Below are positions 14,151 through 23,056 of a stretch of DNA of 64,000 nucleotides, in pieces. The stretch lies in NCBI RefSeq assembly GCF_007752345.1, contig NZ_CP036299.1, positions 1,302,001 through 1,366,000 of the forward strand. Reading direction: 5' to 3'. The position numbers and the translations under genes are program-made. Position 1 is the stretch's first letter; every line of letters starts with the position of its first letter. The notes under the pieces were generated by a model, which saw only the letters and a program-made list of their open reading frames with translations, did no database searches and was not told the origin of the DNA. The stretch is from Planctopirus ephydatiae (GTDB taxonomy: Bacteria; Planctomycetota; Planctomycetia; Planctomycetales; Planctomycetaceae).

Positions 14151-14647
14151 TGTTGGCTGGAGAGATAACTGGAGAGACAAACGCTCATCGCGTCTGCATC
14201 GTCCTTTGGCGAGTTTTTTTCATGCTGCTCTTCGCTGTGTGGTGGGGAGGCCTTACGTTCTACGCCCTCATTGTTGTTCCCATCGGGACTGATCAGATCG
14301 GCAGCGTTGAGCAGGGGTTTATCACCCAGCAAGTCACGCGCTGGCACAACGCAATTGTGACATTAATGACAATCGTGGTCTTGATCGAGGCGAGTGTGAG
14401 GAGGCGACTTGCGTGGTGGAGCGCTGGAATAGCACTGGCCGTCGTCACGGCATTACTGTTTGTCACGCACTGGCAACTCAGCGGCATGATTGACTTCGCA
14501 GGCCGCATCGTACCAGCGAGTTTTTATCGGCTGCACTCAGTCTATCTGTGGCTTACAGCCGTGGAGTGGGCCACAGGCATCGCGTTGGCCGTCCTGGGAG
14601 TGCTCCCAGATGCGATTGCGAGAACAGAAGATGGTTCCTCCAGATAG
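14150..14647 (+). CDS. Four-helix membrane protein, unknown (DUF4149-like)
   Basis: 165 residues with four likely membrane helices: about 18-42 (VLWRVFFMLLFAVWWGGLTF), 65-83, 88-106 and 132-152. A conserved-looking polar segment after helix 1 (VVPIGTDQIGSVEQGFITQQVT) and HWQLSG between helices recall DUF4149/COX-related small membrane proteins, but this is weak. Coupled to the upstream 53-residue gene by TGATG. A perfect hairpin follows downstream. Confidence 0.6.
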   Translation: MLAGEITGETNAHRVCIVLWRVFFMLLFAVWWGGLTFYALIVVPIGTDQIGSVEQGFITQQVTRWHNAIVTLMTIVVLIEASVRRRLAWWSAGIALAVVTALLFVTHWQLSGMIDFAGRIVPASFYRLHSVYLWLTAVEWATGIALAVLGVLPDAIARTEDGSSR

Positions 14648-14724
14648 AGGCAGAGCCAGACGACGAAAGCAGTACTGTCTTCGTGGGCTCCAGAAAGCTG
14701 GTTTGCGTGACAACAAACAGAAAA

Positions 14725-14757
14725 GCCGTAAGTCATTCTCGCAAAATGACTTACGGC
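14725..14757. terminator. Bidirectional terminator between convergent units
   Basis: GCCGTAAGTCATT (14725-14737) pairs perfectly with AATGACTTACGGC (14745-14757). On the minus strand it is followed by TTTT, so it ends the tRNA-Asn transcript; it also faces the end of the membrane protein gene. Confidence 0.8.
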
Positions 14758-14762
14758 TCAAG

Positions 14763-14835
14763 CTCCCCGACTTGGATTCGAACCAAGAACCTACGGATTA
14801 ACAGTCCGGCGCTCTACCGGTTGAGCTATCGGGGA
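14763..14835 (-). tRNA. tRNA-Asn(GTT)
   Basis: Acceptor TCCCCGA/TCGGGGA, discriminator G, D-stem GCTC/GAGC, loop CTGTTAA (GTT), T-arm CTTGG-TTCGAAT-CCAAG. Stem CCGGA faces TCCGT with one terminal mismatch (27-43), otherwise standard. No CCA encoded. This is the regular Asn tRNA, in contrast to array unit 3. Confidence 0.92.
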
Positions 14836-15076
14836 ATCTGCAAGTATCTTAGTGGATGGTGGAAATGATGCAAGTCAAACTGGTTCCCGAGAGTCAGGTG
14901 GCTTGCCAGGTGTCCCAAATTGAAGTGCTGTGAGAAGTTAAGGGCTTGCAACCCCTTGACCACCACAGCTCAGATTTCCATCAGGTGGCCAGCTCTCTGC
15001 CAGGCCCGCGGATGCTGGCAGACGGTTTGCGACGGATTTCCTGCGGGTGCAGATTCCAAAGAAGGCGAAGCAGAAG

Positions 15077-15529
15077 TTATTTGGCCAGCCCAGGCAGGAC
15101 GGTCAACTTCTCCGGCCAGTCGGCCCCCTGCTTGATCCACTGCTTCAAGTCTGCTTTATGCTGATCTGAGAGGCGGTTGCCATCGGGTGGCATGACGACA
15201 TCCGCATCGGTTCCATTCACCAGATGCATCAGGCGGCTTTCCTCCGGATGTTGGGGAACGACGGCGGGACCGTTGTTGCCGCCATTGAGAAAGTCATCCC
15301 GCCGGTCTAACCTAAATCCTGACTCCTGTTTTTCTGGCCCATGGCACTTCACACAATGCTTCACAAAAATGGGTGCAATTTTCTGTTCAAAAACAGTCTT
15401 TTCAGTCCGCTCGGCACCAAATGTTACTGGCAAATTCAGAGTGAAATAGAAGCTGAAGCTGCATGCCAAAGCCCACAAACTCCACCGTTGCCGGGATGGC
15501 CAATCGCGGTTGAAAAACACTGGTGTCAT
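15077..15529 (-). CDS. Exported planctomycete-type cytochrome c domain protein
   Basis: About 150 residues. The start is uncertain (ATGs at 15661, 15568, 15541 and 15529 are in frame); I prefer 15529 because MTPVFFNRDWPSRQRW and the hydrophobic LWALACSFSFYFTLNL form a signal peptide ending TFGA. The domain holds one heme motif CVKCH in FVKHCVKCHGPEKQESGFRLD, then VVPQHPEESRLMHLVNG and MPPDGNRLSDQHKADLKQWI, the PSCyt1 (PF07635) pattern. In Planctomycetes it is usually fused to larger DUF1549/DUF1553 proteins; here it stands alone. Likely periplasmic electron transfer or redox sensing. Confidence 0.8.
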   Translation of the reverse strand: MTPVFFNRDWPSRQRWSLWALACSFSFYFTLNLPVTFGAERTEKTVFEQKIAPIFVKHCVKCHGPEKQESGFRLDRRDDFLNGGNNGPAVVPQHPEESRLMHLVNGTDADVVMPPDGNRLSDQHKADLKQWIKQGADWPEKLTVLPGLAK

Positions 15530-15596
15530 GTTAAGTGTCATACCCAGGAGTGGCAGCGAGTTGGGCATTCTTTGGGAGGAAAGACTCTCTGGAACG

Positions 15597-15636
15597 AAAA
15601 TGCCCATACACGAACAAATTCGTAGTATGGGCATTT
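15597..15636 (-). terminator. Terminator of the Gly-rich protein gene
   Basis: AAAATGCCCATAC (15597-15609) pairs with GTATGGGCATTT (15625-15636); the minus strand then has a T-run. It lies just beyond the stop of the gene at 15666. Confidence 0.7.
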
Positions 15637-15665
15637 CATAGTCACAATTGACAATAACCAAGCCG

Positions 15666-16619
15666 CTATTGTGCTTCTGTGGCCGAACGAATTGTTCCCT
15701 GGCCCTTGGTGGCGGGCGAGGGGTTCTTTTCAGCCTTTTCTTTGGCGGCAGCTAACAGGCTTTGTGCCTGGAAAAGATCCTGAGCAGTGAAGAGTGGCTG
15801 ACCATTGGGGCTGATGAGTGAGCGGTTTTGCTCGGCAGCCAGTTGGGCAAAGGTCATTCTGTTGGTGAGATGCCAGGCGGCAGCCTGGGCAGCCTGTGGA
15901 TTGACCCGCGGATCATTCACGTATGTCAGAAGTTCCCGAAGCAGAGGATCTGTCGAAAAACGTTCGACTGGAACCAGGGTGTATTTGCTTTTGGGTGACG
16001 GTTCGGGCTTGCCGTGCTCCAGGCAGACGCTTTTCATTGGGATCGAGGCAATTTTCTCAGCGGGGATCGAGAAGATACCGGGCTGCTGCCCACCGCCAAA
16101 ACCCTGTCCACCGCCAATGCCACCCTGCTGGCCACCAAGACCACCACCACCAGCCTGTTGGCCGCCACCCTGCTGGCCGCCCAATCCACCCTGTCCACCG
16201 CCAATGCCACCACCGCCGAAACCAGCACCACCACCAAACTGGGCATGAATACTGACCATGACGACGGCATTCGGAACTTTAACGTTCAATGGCTCCGTTG
16301 TTTTATTCTCAATGAGGACGTTCGCGCCCATGGCATTCATGGGGATGACTCGCACTCCCACTTCCCCACGCTCCATGGCCTCAAAGAGTTCCACTTCTTT
16401 GGCGGATGGATCATAGGTCAATTTCGTCAATGGACGCTGATTGACCTTCTTGACGGGCTTGGCCGGAGCTTTGACTTCCGATTCGTCAGCAGCAGGAACG
16501 GCACCTGCCATCACGGTAAACGCCAGGCATGTTGAGAAAAAAGCTTTTGAACCCTGTGCCCGCATGAGTTTGGAGAGGGATCTGAGCATGGTTGAATTCC
16601 AGCTGAATGAATTGAACAT
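15666..16619 (-). CDS. Secreted protein with Gly/Gln-rich centre, unknown
   Basis: 317 residues. The ATG at 16619 has AAGG nine bases upstream; ATG 16589 is an alternative. Signal peptide about residues 25-43 (AFFSTCLAFTVMAGAVPAAD). Residues 60-125 form a compact domain (LTYDPSAKEVELFEAMERG, VIPMNAMGANVLIENKT, LNVKVPNAVVMVSIHAQ). Residues ~128-180 are almost only Gly and Gln (repeats like GGGQGGLGGQQ). The C-terminal third is helical and charged, with PQAAQAAAWHLTNRMTF. I recognise it only as a planctomycete-style exported protein; a cell-surface or matrix role is a guess. Confidence 0.65.
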   Translation of the reverse strand: MFNSFSWNSTMLRSLSKLMRAQGSKAFFSTCLAFTVMAGAVPAADESEVKAPAKPVKKVNQRPLTKLTYDPSAKEVELFEAMERGEVGVRVIPMNAMGANVLIENKTTEPLNVKVPNAVVMVSIHAQFGGGAGFGGGGIGGGQGGLGGQQGGGQQAGGGGLGGQQGGIGGGQGFGGGQQPGIFSIPAEKIASIPMKSVCLEHGKPEPSPKSKYTLVPVERFSTDPLLRELLTYVNDPRVNPQAAQAAAWHLTNRMTFAQLAAEQNRSLISPNGQPLFTAQDLFQAQSLLAAAKEKAEKNPSPATKGQGTIRSATEAQ

Positions 16620-17192
16620 TGAAGAAAACCTTCGTGATGACGGTTTTCATCGGGTGGGAGTTTGCTACCTTCAGGCTAATTATGTTACGCGGCAGTTCGC
16701 AACAAAAACTTGCGAATCCGCCTGAAAATTCTGTCCAGCCCAGGTTTTGGCACGCGAGATCGCCACAATTGATTCGATGGACAGTTTCAATCGCCCGTTT
16801 ACTGAATCGTCATCGGCGGCTCCCCGTGTGTCAGGCGAGCTTCATCATTTACGGAAATTGGTTTTCGAGCGACTTTTGCAACCAGGCCACGGCAACTGAT
16901 GAATTCGTTAAGGCTTGAAACGCCTCATCGTCTGCAGAGTGTAGGTAGAGCTCGCGGGATTCCTCCAATCGATATCTCCGGACTGATCGATCGGAAAGAG
17001 TTGCAGATTTTGACGGCTTCCAGCCATTTCGACTCCGACAATCGATACATTCGGAAAAGTCTTCCGGACAGTTGGCTTCGGAATGCTGATCTCTCGGCGT
17101 ATTGGAACAACCGTGAGCCGATTCTCTTAGGTGCAGAGTCAGTAGTGTTTTGAAAACAGATGGATCCCAGATGAGGGAAGGGGGAGATCATC
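16620..17192. other. Divergent intergenic region, no gene seen
   Basis: About 570 bases between a leftward and a rightward gene. Small frames only. The promoters of both neighbours should lie here; AGGGAAGGGGGAG at its right end is the ribosome site of the next gene. Confidence 0.4.
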
Positions 17193-18086
17193 ATGTCATT
17201 TGCTTCCCGGCAGCATTCCCCATTACTGGCAGTTGTCGCCGGTCTGATGATGGCCTGGTCGAACAACCTCTGTGGCTGCGCGATGCTTCGATCATCGTCA
17301 GCTGTGCCACAAGAAAAGGTCACTCATACGACAGCGTCTGAAGACAGTTCAGTCACACAATCGACCTTGAAACTTGAGTCAGAAGCTAAAACCGCCAAGT
17401 CTTCGGCGTTTTCGTCTTCCAAGAGAGTGGCGCTGACTTATGTGGCCCACATGCCCGAAGGGGGCGTCTTTATCAGTAATTCTGCGATTCAACAGGCGGG
17501 CGGCAACGACGAAAACACTGCAGATCTTGTCGGTCAGCAATGGGCCATGGCGGAACTTCGGATTGACTTGCCACATCCAGATGGGCGGACGGATGTTGGC
17601 AGGGCGACAGTTGAGCTCAAGCCTCTTTCGTGCGGAGAACGCTGCGATTCGAAATCGCTTTCGGAAGTTCGAAGTGATCGGCAAAGTGAGCGGCAATCCA
17701 GATACTCGATGTGGGTGAATCGTTGGTTGTGGCGGGCGAAACCACAAGGCGTGGAACTTCCGCCTAATGCAGTGGCCACGCTCGACCTTCCCCGAAGTGA
17801 AATTGAACAAATTCTGACTCATCTGGAAAAACAGGGACACTTCCGCAGGAATGCTGAGAATCAGGGCCCCGCTCGGCTGGATGTCTTGTGCAATCAGCGG
17901 AAGATCACTCATGCCTGCGGGTATGACGAAGTTCTGGACAAACTCGTCTGCGAAGTCTGGGCTCGTGGGCATCAGGAACTGGCAACGAGACGACGTGAGC
18001 AGCAGGAATTGCAACTGACGGGCTACGAAGTGGAGAAACCCGCAAGAACTGCGGCCAGATCGACGGAACCTCGGCTCCAAAGATAA
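17193..18086 (+). CDS. Putative lipoprotein, unknown
   Basis: 297 residues. Strong ribosome site GGAAGGGGGAG. The N-terminus MSFASRQHSPLLAVVAGLMMAW, then NNLCGCAM, looks like an export signal with possible lipobox cysteine (C27 or C29). Then a Ser/Thr-rich linker (about 35-75), a beta-rich middle (VALTYVAHMPEGGVFISNS, MAELRIDLPHPDGRTDVG), and a charged helical C-terminus (EIEQILTHLEKQGHFRRN, RREQQELQLTGYEVEKP). Family not recognised. Followed by the small Tyr-rich gene on the same strand. Confidence 0.6.
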   Translation: MSFASRQHSPLLAVVAGLMMAWSNNLCGCAMLRSSSAVPQEKVTHTTASEDSSVTQSTLKLESEAKTAKSSAFSSSKRVALTYVAHMPEGGVFISNSAIQQAGGNDENTADLVGQQWAMAELRIDLPHPDGRTDVGRATVELKPLSCGERCDSKSLSEVRSDRQSERQSRYSMWVNRWLWRAKPQGVELPPNAVATLDLPRSEIEQILTHLEKQGHFRRNAENQGPARLDVLCNQRKITHACGYDEVLDKLVCEVWARGHQELATRRREQQELQLTGYEVEKPARTAARSTEPRLQR

Positions 18087-18401
18087 CAGCTGTTACGAAG
18101 TTTCCTGTTGTAGCGACTGATGGCCCGCCGATATCTCGTGTGCTAACGGTTCGTTGGCTGTTCACTGCCAGAATGTCTAACGACGTGGTCTGTGGACAGA
18201 AAGTTTCGAGCTGGAATTCAGAAACCAACCATGTTGAGGGGACAGGTGGGCTATCGAAGGCTGTGGGGACATGCCGCCGACTGCACTGAATTCGATCATC
18301 AGACTCTCGAACCAGATTATTTCACATTTCGATGGATACAGCCGACGAGGTTGCGACAGCAACGAGATGCTTCGTTTCGGCAGCCAACCTGGAGTACGAT
18401 C

Positions 18402-18692
18402 ATGCTGCGTTCGTGGATGATGTCCGGCTTGTTTGTTGCATGCCTCGCCGCATGCCTGACAACCGAAGCCAAGGCCGCTGGGGAAGGTCAACCCACCGAC
18501 TGGAACCGTTTCTATTATTACCCATACGTGTACTATCCCCATAACTTCCAGGCACCGGTGGAATACAATCACATGTATTACCGGTACCCACAGGAACGGC
18601 AGATTCCCGTTTACCGGAAGGACTGGCATAACTTTTATCCGTCACCACGTCCTTACCACATGGGTCACCACTTTGTGCTGGATGTGTTCTAA
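18402..18692 (+). CDS. Small secreted Tyr-rich planctomycete protein
   Basis: 96 residues from the ATG at 18402, with GGAG eight bases upstream. Signal peptide MLRSWMMSGLFVACLAACLT, ending EAKAA. The mature part is very rich in Tyr, Pro and His: DWNRFYYYPYVYYPHNF, YYRYPQERQIPVYRKDWHNF and the end GHHFVLDVF. Very similar small proteins are common in Planctomycetes and, as far as I recall, sometimes carry the label calmodulin-binding protein without clear support. Role unknown; composition fits a cell-envelope protein. Confidence 0.75.
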   Translation: MLRSWMMSGLFVACLAACLTTEAKAAGEGQPTDWNRFYYYPYVYYPHNFQAPVEYNHMYYRYPQERQIPVYRKDWHNFYPSPRPYHMGHHFVLDVF

Positions 18693-19055
18693 GTCGTTGT
18701 AGTTTGAGACTTAGCGGCTGATCGTTCGAAAAAATTCAGTTTGCTGAAACGGATTCACGCAGAGCACTGCGCTGGATCCGTTTTGTTTTTGAGCAGGTGT
18801 CTGGTGATCGCTTGGCTTCCAGGTCAAAAATGGCTGAATGCCCGTTTTCGGTTATCAGAAAGCAACGGCTGCCAACAGCATGACGAGGGACATTGGACGA
18901 ATCGTCACAAGATCATTCTTTCCGAAGATTCGAACAGTCGTTGTGATTCAGAAGCACCAAGTGCCGAACTGATCACGGGTAAACCAGCCGGAACGGTTGA
19001 CCCTTCGATCGGGCAAGATTAAAGTCCTGTGGATGGAAGAGTTTTCTTCCATCAT
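18693..19055. other. Intergenic before tRNA-Arg
   Basis: No gene supported. GATGGAAGA (19033) and TCTTCCATC (19046) form a hairpin right before the tRNA. Confidence 0.4.
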
Positions 19056-19129
<74 letters not shown>

Positions 19130-19591
19130 TTTTTCGTAAGTCCTGCCGATATTTGTGGTTAGAGTGCCAACTTTTCTTTGGCCTAGCTGGTAAGTCCCAC
19201 TGGCAGTGTGGCACGAAACTCTTCGGAATGATTTTGGGCTGATCCAATGTTTGAAGTTTCGAGGAGGCCCCGATCTCGAGTTAGATTCTCTGAGTTCATC
19301 ATTCCTCACCACAGAGCTGGTTCACTCTCGTGGCCATGTCGTCTGGATGAGCTGACAAATTGTTGATTTCGGTCAGGCTGCCGGAGTCCAGTTGGGAAGG
19401 TTGACTCGGCTCATTCAGGCCCCGAATTCTTTTCTGTTGAAGGCGTCTGCCGTACAGATTCAGGCGATGACTTTGTGTTCTGAGTCGCGCGCAGAAGGCG
19501 CGTGATTTTCGCGCGACCGCGCAGAATTGATTCTATGCGCGGCTCTCACATACGCATCCCAGATTTCAAGTGTGCGTTGATGGTTTGTGAA
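19130..19591. other. Intergenic with GC-rich palindromes
   Basis: No gene seen. CCGCGCAGAAT (around 19519) pairs with ATTCTATGCGCGG around 19545 as a hairpin; other GCGCG blocks lie just before it. Confidence 0.4.
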
Positions 19592-19623
19592 GCATGCTTG
19601 CCCGAAGCCGCAAGCATGGCACA
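19592..19623. repeat. Dispersed palindromic repeat, copy A
   Basis: CATGCTTGC (19593-19601) and GCAAGCATG (19610-19618) form a 9-bp stem around CCGAAGCC, flanked by TGTG and CACA. Near-identical copies occur at 40349-40378 and, inverted, 35401-35432. Confidence 0.65.
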
Positions 19624-19672
19624 GCTCCAGTTCAAATCTGAAAACTGTCTTTCATGGGGACATAAAAACATA

Positions 19673-19702
19673 GGGTGATCAGCCGTTGAATGCTGATCAC
19701 CC
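19673..19702 (-). terminator. Terminator of the DUF1559 gene
   Basis: GGGTGATCAGC (19673-19683) pairs perfectly with GCTGATCACCC (19692-19702); on the minus strand a TATGTTTTTATG follows. Confidence 0.75.
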
Positions 19703-19775
19703 TCTCTGTGTTCATCAAGTTGCCGCTGCGAACTTCAGAAATTGAATCTTGCGGAGTAACTCGACTTAATGCTGA

Positions 19776-20909
19776 TTAGAACTCGCTGCTGTTGAGAGTC
19801 GTTTCACCGTATTGCTGGCCGTTTGAGGTGAGCAGCTTCAGGTAGACCCGCTGATCAATGGTGTCAGAAATCGATCGGCCAGCGCCACTGACCATGACCA
19901 CGTTAATGCTGCCACCATGATTGGAACTGGGACGAGGAGCCTTGCGTGTGTTGTCAACAACAGGAGCCCCCGGACGTGAATCACCAACTGGTGTGCTGGT
20001 TGCAGCCACCATGGAACCCACACCAAATGGAGCAGCTCCTTGATCGAAGGTGGGGGATGTGGTGGCAGCCCAGCCGGTGCTTCCCACTTTCGCGGCGAAA
20101 CCCAGATCCCAGGTGTTGCCTGAAGCCCAGTTATCAGTGTTGAGGTTCTCGGCAATCATCATGGTATTCTCTGTGCCATCGCCAGTACCGACGAAATCCA
20201 GAGTCATATCGGTATCGCGCCAGATGACCCCGGTTGATTTACCCATGTTGCGATCATTCGTACTGGCCGTGGTCGCATCAGCATCCGCCCAGCTGATCGA
20301 AGCCGAACTGTGTCCACCGGCTGGATCGTTGGTGTTATCAGTAACCAAACCCCAGTTTTCATCTGAGGCGATTCCGGCGTTCACCACATAAGAGAGGCCG
20401 AGAGCCTTGCGGTGGTTGGTAAGGTCATCGGGGCAGGTAAAGAAAGGCAACCAGATGCGTTCATTGGTGCTGAGAACAGCATAAGGCCCGCCTGAACCCG
20501 TGAACTTCGCTGAGCGACTCTGAATGGAGCGATAGAGAGCAGCGTTGTCGAGGACTGGGAGGAGTTGCATGGTCCAACCGACTCGCAACGTGTGCTGCTC
20601 AGTCGGAGTCAGTGCCGTGAACGTTGACTGGTCGGCAGTTGTGAAGGTAGTCGTGACGGTCTGATCTTCTGCCAGACGTGGGAGCTTGCCGGCGCGGCCT
20701 GAGGCGAAGTTGTGCATCGCGATGCCGAGGTTTTTCATGTTGTTGAGACATTCCAGCTTGCGCGCTGCGCGGCGGGCACCTTGAACAGCCGGAGCGATCA
20801 GCGAGATCAGAGTGGTGATGATGGCAATCACCACGAGGAGTTCAATCAGCGTAAATCCGGGGCGAGCGGCGCCACCAGAACGAAAACAGGTGGGGCGAAG
20901 GGCTTTCAT
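19776..20909 (-). CDS. DUF1559 protein with type IV pilin-like N-terminus
   Basis: 377 residues; GGAGA lies upstream of the ATG. The prepilin signal is textbook: [20 protein letters not shown] (about 18-37), to be cut after Gly and methylated at Phe. Then [15 protein letters not shown], the DUF1559 core ([33 protein letters not shown]) and near the end [22 protein letters not shown], the H-x9-DG-like end motif of the family. Planctomycetes encode many copies, thought to form or line surface pseudopili; the partner is unknown. Single gene with its own terminator. Confidence 0.92.
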   Translation of the reverse strand: MKALRPTCFRSGGAARPGFTLIELLVVIAIITTLISLIAPAVQGARRAARKLECLNNMKNLGIAMHNFASGRAGKLPRLAEDQTVTTTFTTADQSTFTALTPTEQHTLRVGWTMQLLPVLDNAALYRSIQSRSAKFTGSGGPYAVLSTNERIWLPFFTCPDDLTNHRKALGLSYVVNAGIASDENWGLVTDNTNDPAGGHSSASISWADADATTASTNDRNMGKSTGVIWRDTDMTLDFVGTGDGTENTMMIAENLNTDNWASGNTWDLGFAAKVGSTGWAATTSPTFDQGAAPFGVGSMVAATSTPVGDSRPGAPVVDNTRKAPRPSSNHGGSINVVMVSGAGRSISDTIDQRVYLKLLTSNGQQYGETTLNSSEF

Positions 20910-21797
20910 TGACAGGTCTCCACTTTCTGATCTGCTAGAACTGGGTGATGGTTCGGGTTGATAGGCTTGATGGACCGAGGCTTTCCAGGTTCTTCCAAAG
21001 TTTCAGTCTGCATGCCAGTGAGCGGAATCATCCACTACCAATGGCTTGCCGTGGATACTTTGGTGGAACCTCTGGAAAATCTCTGAATCATGACGACAGG
21101 TGAGTTTCAAGACATTCTGCACGATCGTGCCAGAATGCCTCAGACTGCTCAACAAATTATGTGGTTTCCACGATCAGGTGTCGATCTGAAAAGGCTTGCC
21201 TTAGAAGATTTTACACCGACTTTCTCGCCATCGCTGCAACTTGCTGCAAACTGTTCGGGAAAGCCGCATCACCTGTTGAAGTTCGCCACAATCTGTCCTT
21301 TCCTGTCTCACATTCCCACTGAATTGCAGGTTATGTGCCAATCTCCGGGCAAATTCTTGAGCGAACGACCATCCGACGATCACCCTCATCTCCGCCGGCG
21401 CAATCGTTGCAACCGGTAAAATCCTGTTGAACTCCGCGATGTGGAATTTCTCGGGCGCTGACGAATGCAGGAATCTTGCCCTCTTGACAATTCGCAGAGC
21501 CTCGACTTGTGACGTGAATCGAGCAGATTGTGACCTGAGAAGAATTGAATCCCGTGGCATTGAGAGTCGTGAAATTGGAGTGTGGCCACTTATACGAAAT
21601 CATTCGTCTGGGCCGGCCGCGTGAAGACCTCGTCCTTCAGCAGTTCCCCCAACTCCAAAACAGACTGAAATTCCTCCGCCGGTAGCGATCTTTGGCAAAA
21701 TGATCTGAAATTGCGTACATGCTCTTGCCGATGGATGAAGCGTGCGTACACTATACTGATCAACCGTGAACTTCACAAGCCGGCGAAGGGTGGAAGC
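20910..21797. other. About 890 bases between divergent genes, no gene supported
   Basis: Frames on both strands lack ribosome sites and recognisable patterns. Near the right end GCGTACA occurs twice (21715 and 21743), the second inside GTGCGTACAC just before the polymerase gene; this could be a damage-response operator, but I know no matching consensus for this group. Confidence 0.35.
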
Positions 21798-23003
21798 ATG
21801 AACTGGCTGATGACTGACATGGATTCCTTCTTTGCGTCTGTCGAACAGCATTTGCGGCCCGAACTCCGTGGGTTGCCGGTGGGGATTGTGCCGCTGGAAT
21901 CGGATCACACCTGTCTCATTGCTGCCAGTTACGAAGCGAAAAAACATGGCGCGAAAACGGGCACAAAAGTTCGCGACGCCAGAGAGATCTGCCCCGGTCT
22001 TGTTCTCATCAAGGCTCGGCCCGCGACCTACGTTGAAGTGCACCGAGCGATTCTCCGCAGTATCGACAAAATTGCTCCCGTCGAGAAGGTCTATTCCATC
22101 GACGAATGGACCATCAAATTAACAGCCGAATACAAGGATCCCCAGGAAGCACGTCGTCTGGCACTGCGCCTGAAGCAGCAACTCGCCCATGATTTCAGTC
22201 CGTTTCTCACATGTTCGATCGGGATTGCTTCTTCCCGATTGTTGGCCAAAATTGCTTGCGGACTCGAAAAACCCGATGGTCTGACCATCCTCTCGGCAGC
22301 CGATCTTCCTGGCCGACTCGAACACTTACCGCTATCGAAATTAACCGGGATCGGCAAAGGGATGCTGGCCCGGCTGGAGCTGCACAACATTCACTCGGTG
22401 CGGGAGTTGTGGAACATCAGCCAAGAAGAAGCGATCCGGATCTGGGGTTCCGTCACCGGGGCGCGCTGGTGGGCCGGTTTCCATGGTGAAGATGAACCCG
22501 AGCAACTGACCCGGCGACGCATGATGAGTCATGGCAATGTGCTCGATCCCGCCTTTCGAACCGAGGCTGGGGCTCACGGTATTCTCCAGCGGCTGGTCTG
22601 CAAACTGGGCCAGAGACTCAGGCAGAGTGGCTACATTGCCAACGCTTTGCATCTGAGGGTCAAGGATACGCGCAGTAGAGAGACGAGACTGGAAGTTGGC
22701 CTGCCCGGCGTGGATGACACTCACACGCTGATGAGAGCTTTTGAAGATCTCTGGCAGACCCGCCAACCGGGAAGTGCGCCACCCAAGCAAGTCGAAGTCT
22801 CGGTTTCTGGACTCGTTCTGGCAACACAGATTTCGAGGCCATTATTCGACGAAGTCCAGAAGCGACAGCGGGTTTCTCAAGCGATGGATCGCATCAACCT
22901 GCAATGGGGCCCCTCGAAAGTTTATGTCGGCTCAGTCCACAACTACCGGCAGCACATGGAGAACAAGATTGCCTTCGGCCGCATTCCTCGTGCGACGGAT
23001 TAG
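21798..23003 (+). CDS. Y-family DNA polymerase (DinB/UmuC-like)
   Basis: 401 residues from the ATG at 21798 (GGTGGAAGC upstream); the longer frame begins in Cys-rich noncoding sequence. The catalytic residues are visible: D7 in MTDMDSFFASVEQ and D102/E103 in VYSIDEWTIKL. The N-terminal palm/finger continues with ASYEAKKHGAKTGTKV and CSIGIASSRLLAKIACGLEKPDG, then the helix-hairpin-helix thumb (LTGIGKGMLARLELHNI) and a little-finger domain (about 270-390). The SIDEW variant and the LESDH insert differ from standard DinB, so this is a side branch. Translesion synthesis after damage is expected. There is no ImuA or DnaE2 neighbour. Confidence 0.88.
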   Translation: MNWLMTDMDSFFASVEQHLRPELRGLPVGIVPLESDHTCLIAASYEAKKHGAKTGTKVRDAREICPGLVLIKARPATYVEVHRAILRSIDKIAPVEKVYSIDEWTIKLTAEYKDPQEARRLALRLKQQLAHDFSPFLTCSIGIASSRLLAKIACGLEKPDGLTILSAADLPGRLEHLPLSKLTGIGKGMLARLELHNIHSVRELWNISQEEAIRIWGSVTGARWWAGFHGEDEPEQLTRRRMMSHGNVLDPAFRTEAGAHGILQRLVCKLGQRLRQSGYIANALHLRVKDTRSRETRLEVGLPGVDDTHTLMRAFEDLWQTRQPGSAPPKQVEVSVSGLVLATQISRPLFDEVQKRQRVSQAMDRINLQWGPSKVYVGSVHNYRQHMENKIAFGRIPRATD

Positions 23004-23056
23004 AGCGACGATTCCTCGCGATCTGAAGTAGCGAAATCGGGGCAGTAAAACATCCC

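Noticed and set aside
21715-21752. GCGTACA direct repeat as a LexA box for the Y-family polymerase
   Set aside because: It matches no SOS-box consensus that I know, and two 7-base copies can occur by chance; noted only in the intergenic entry.
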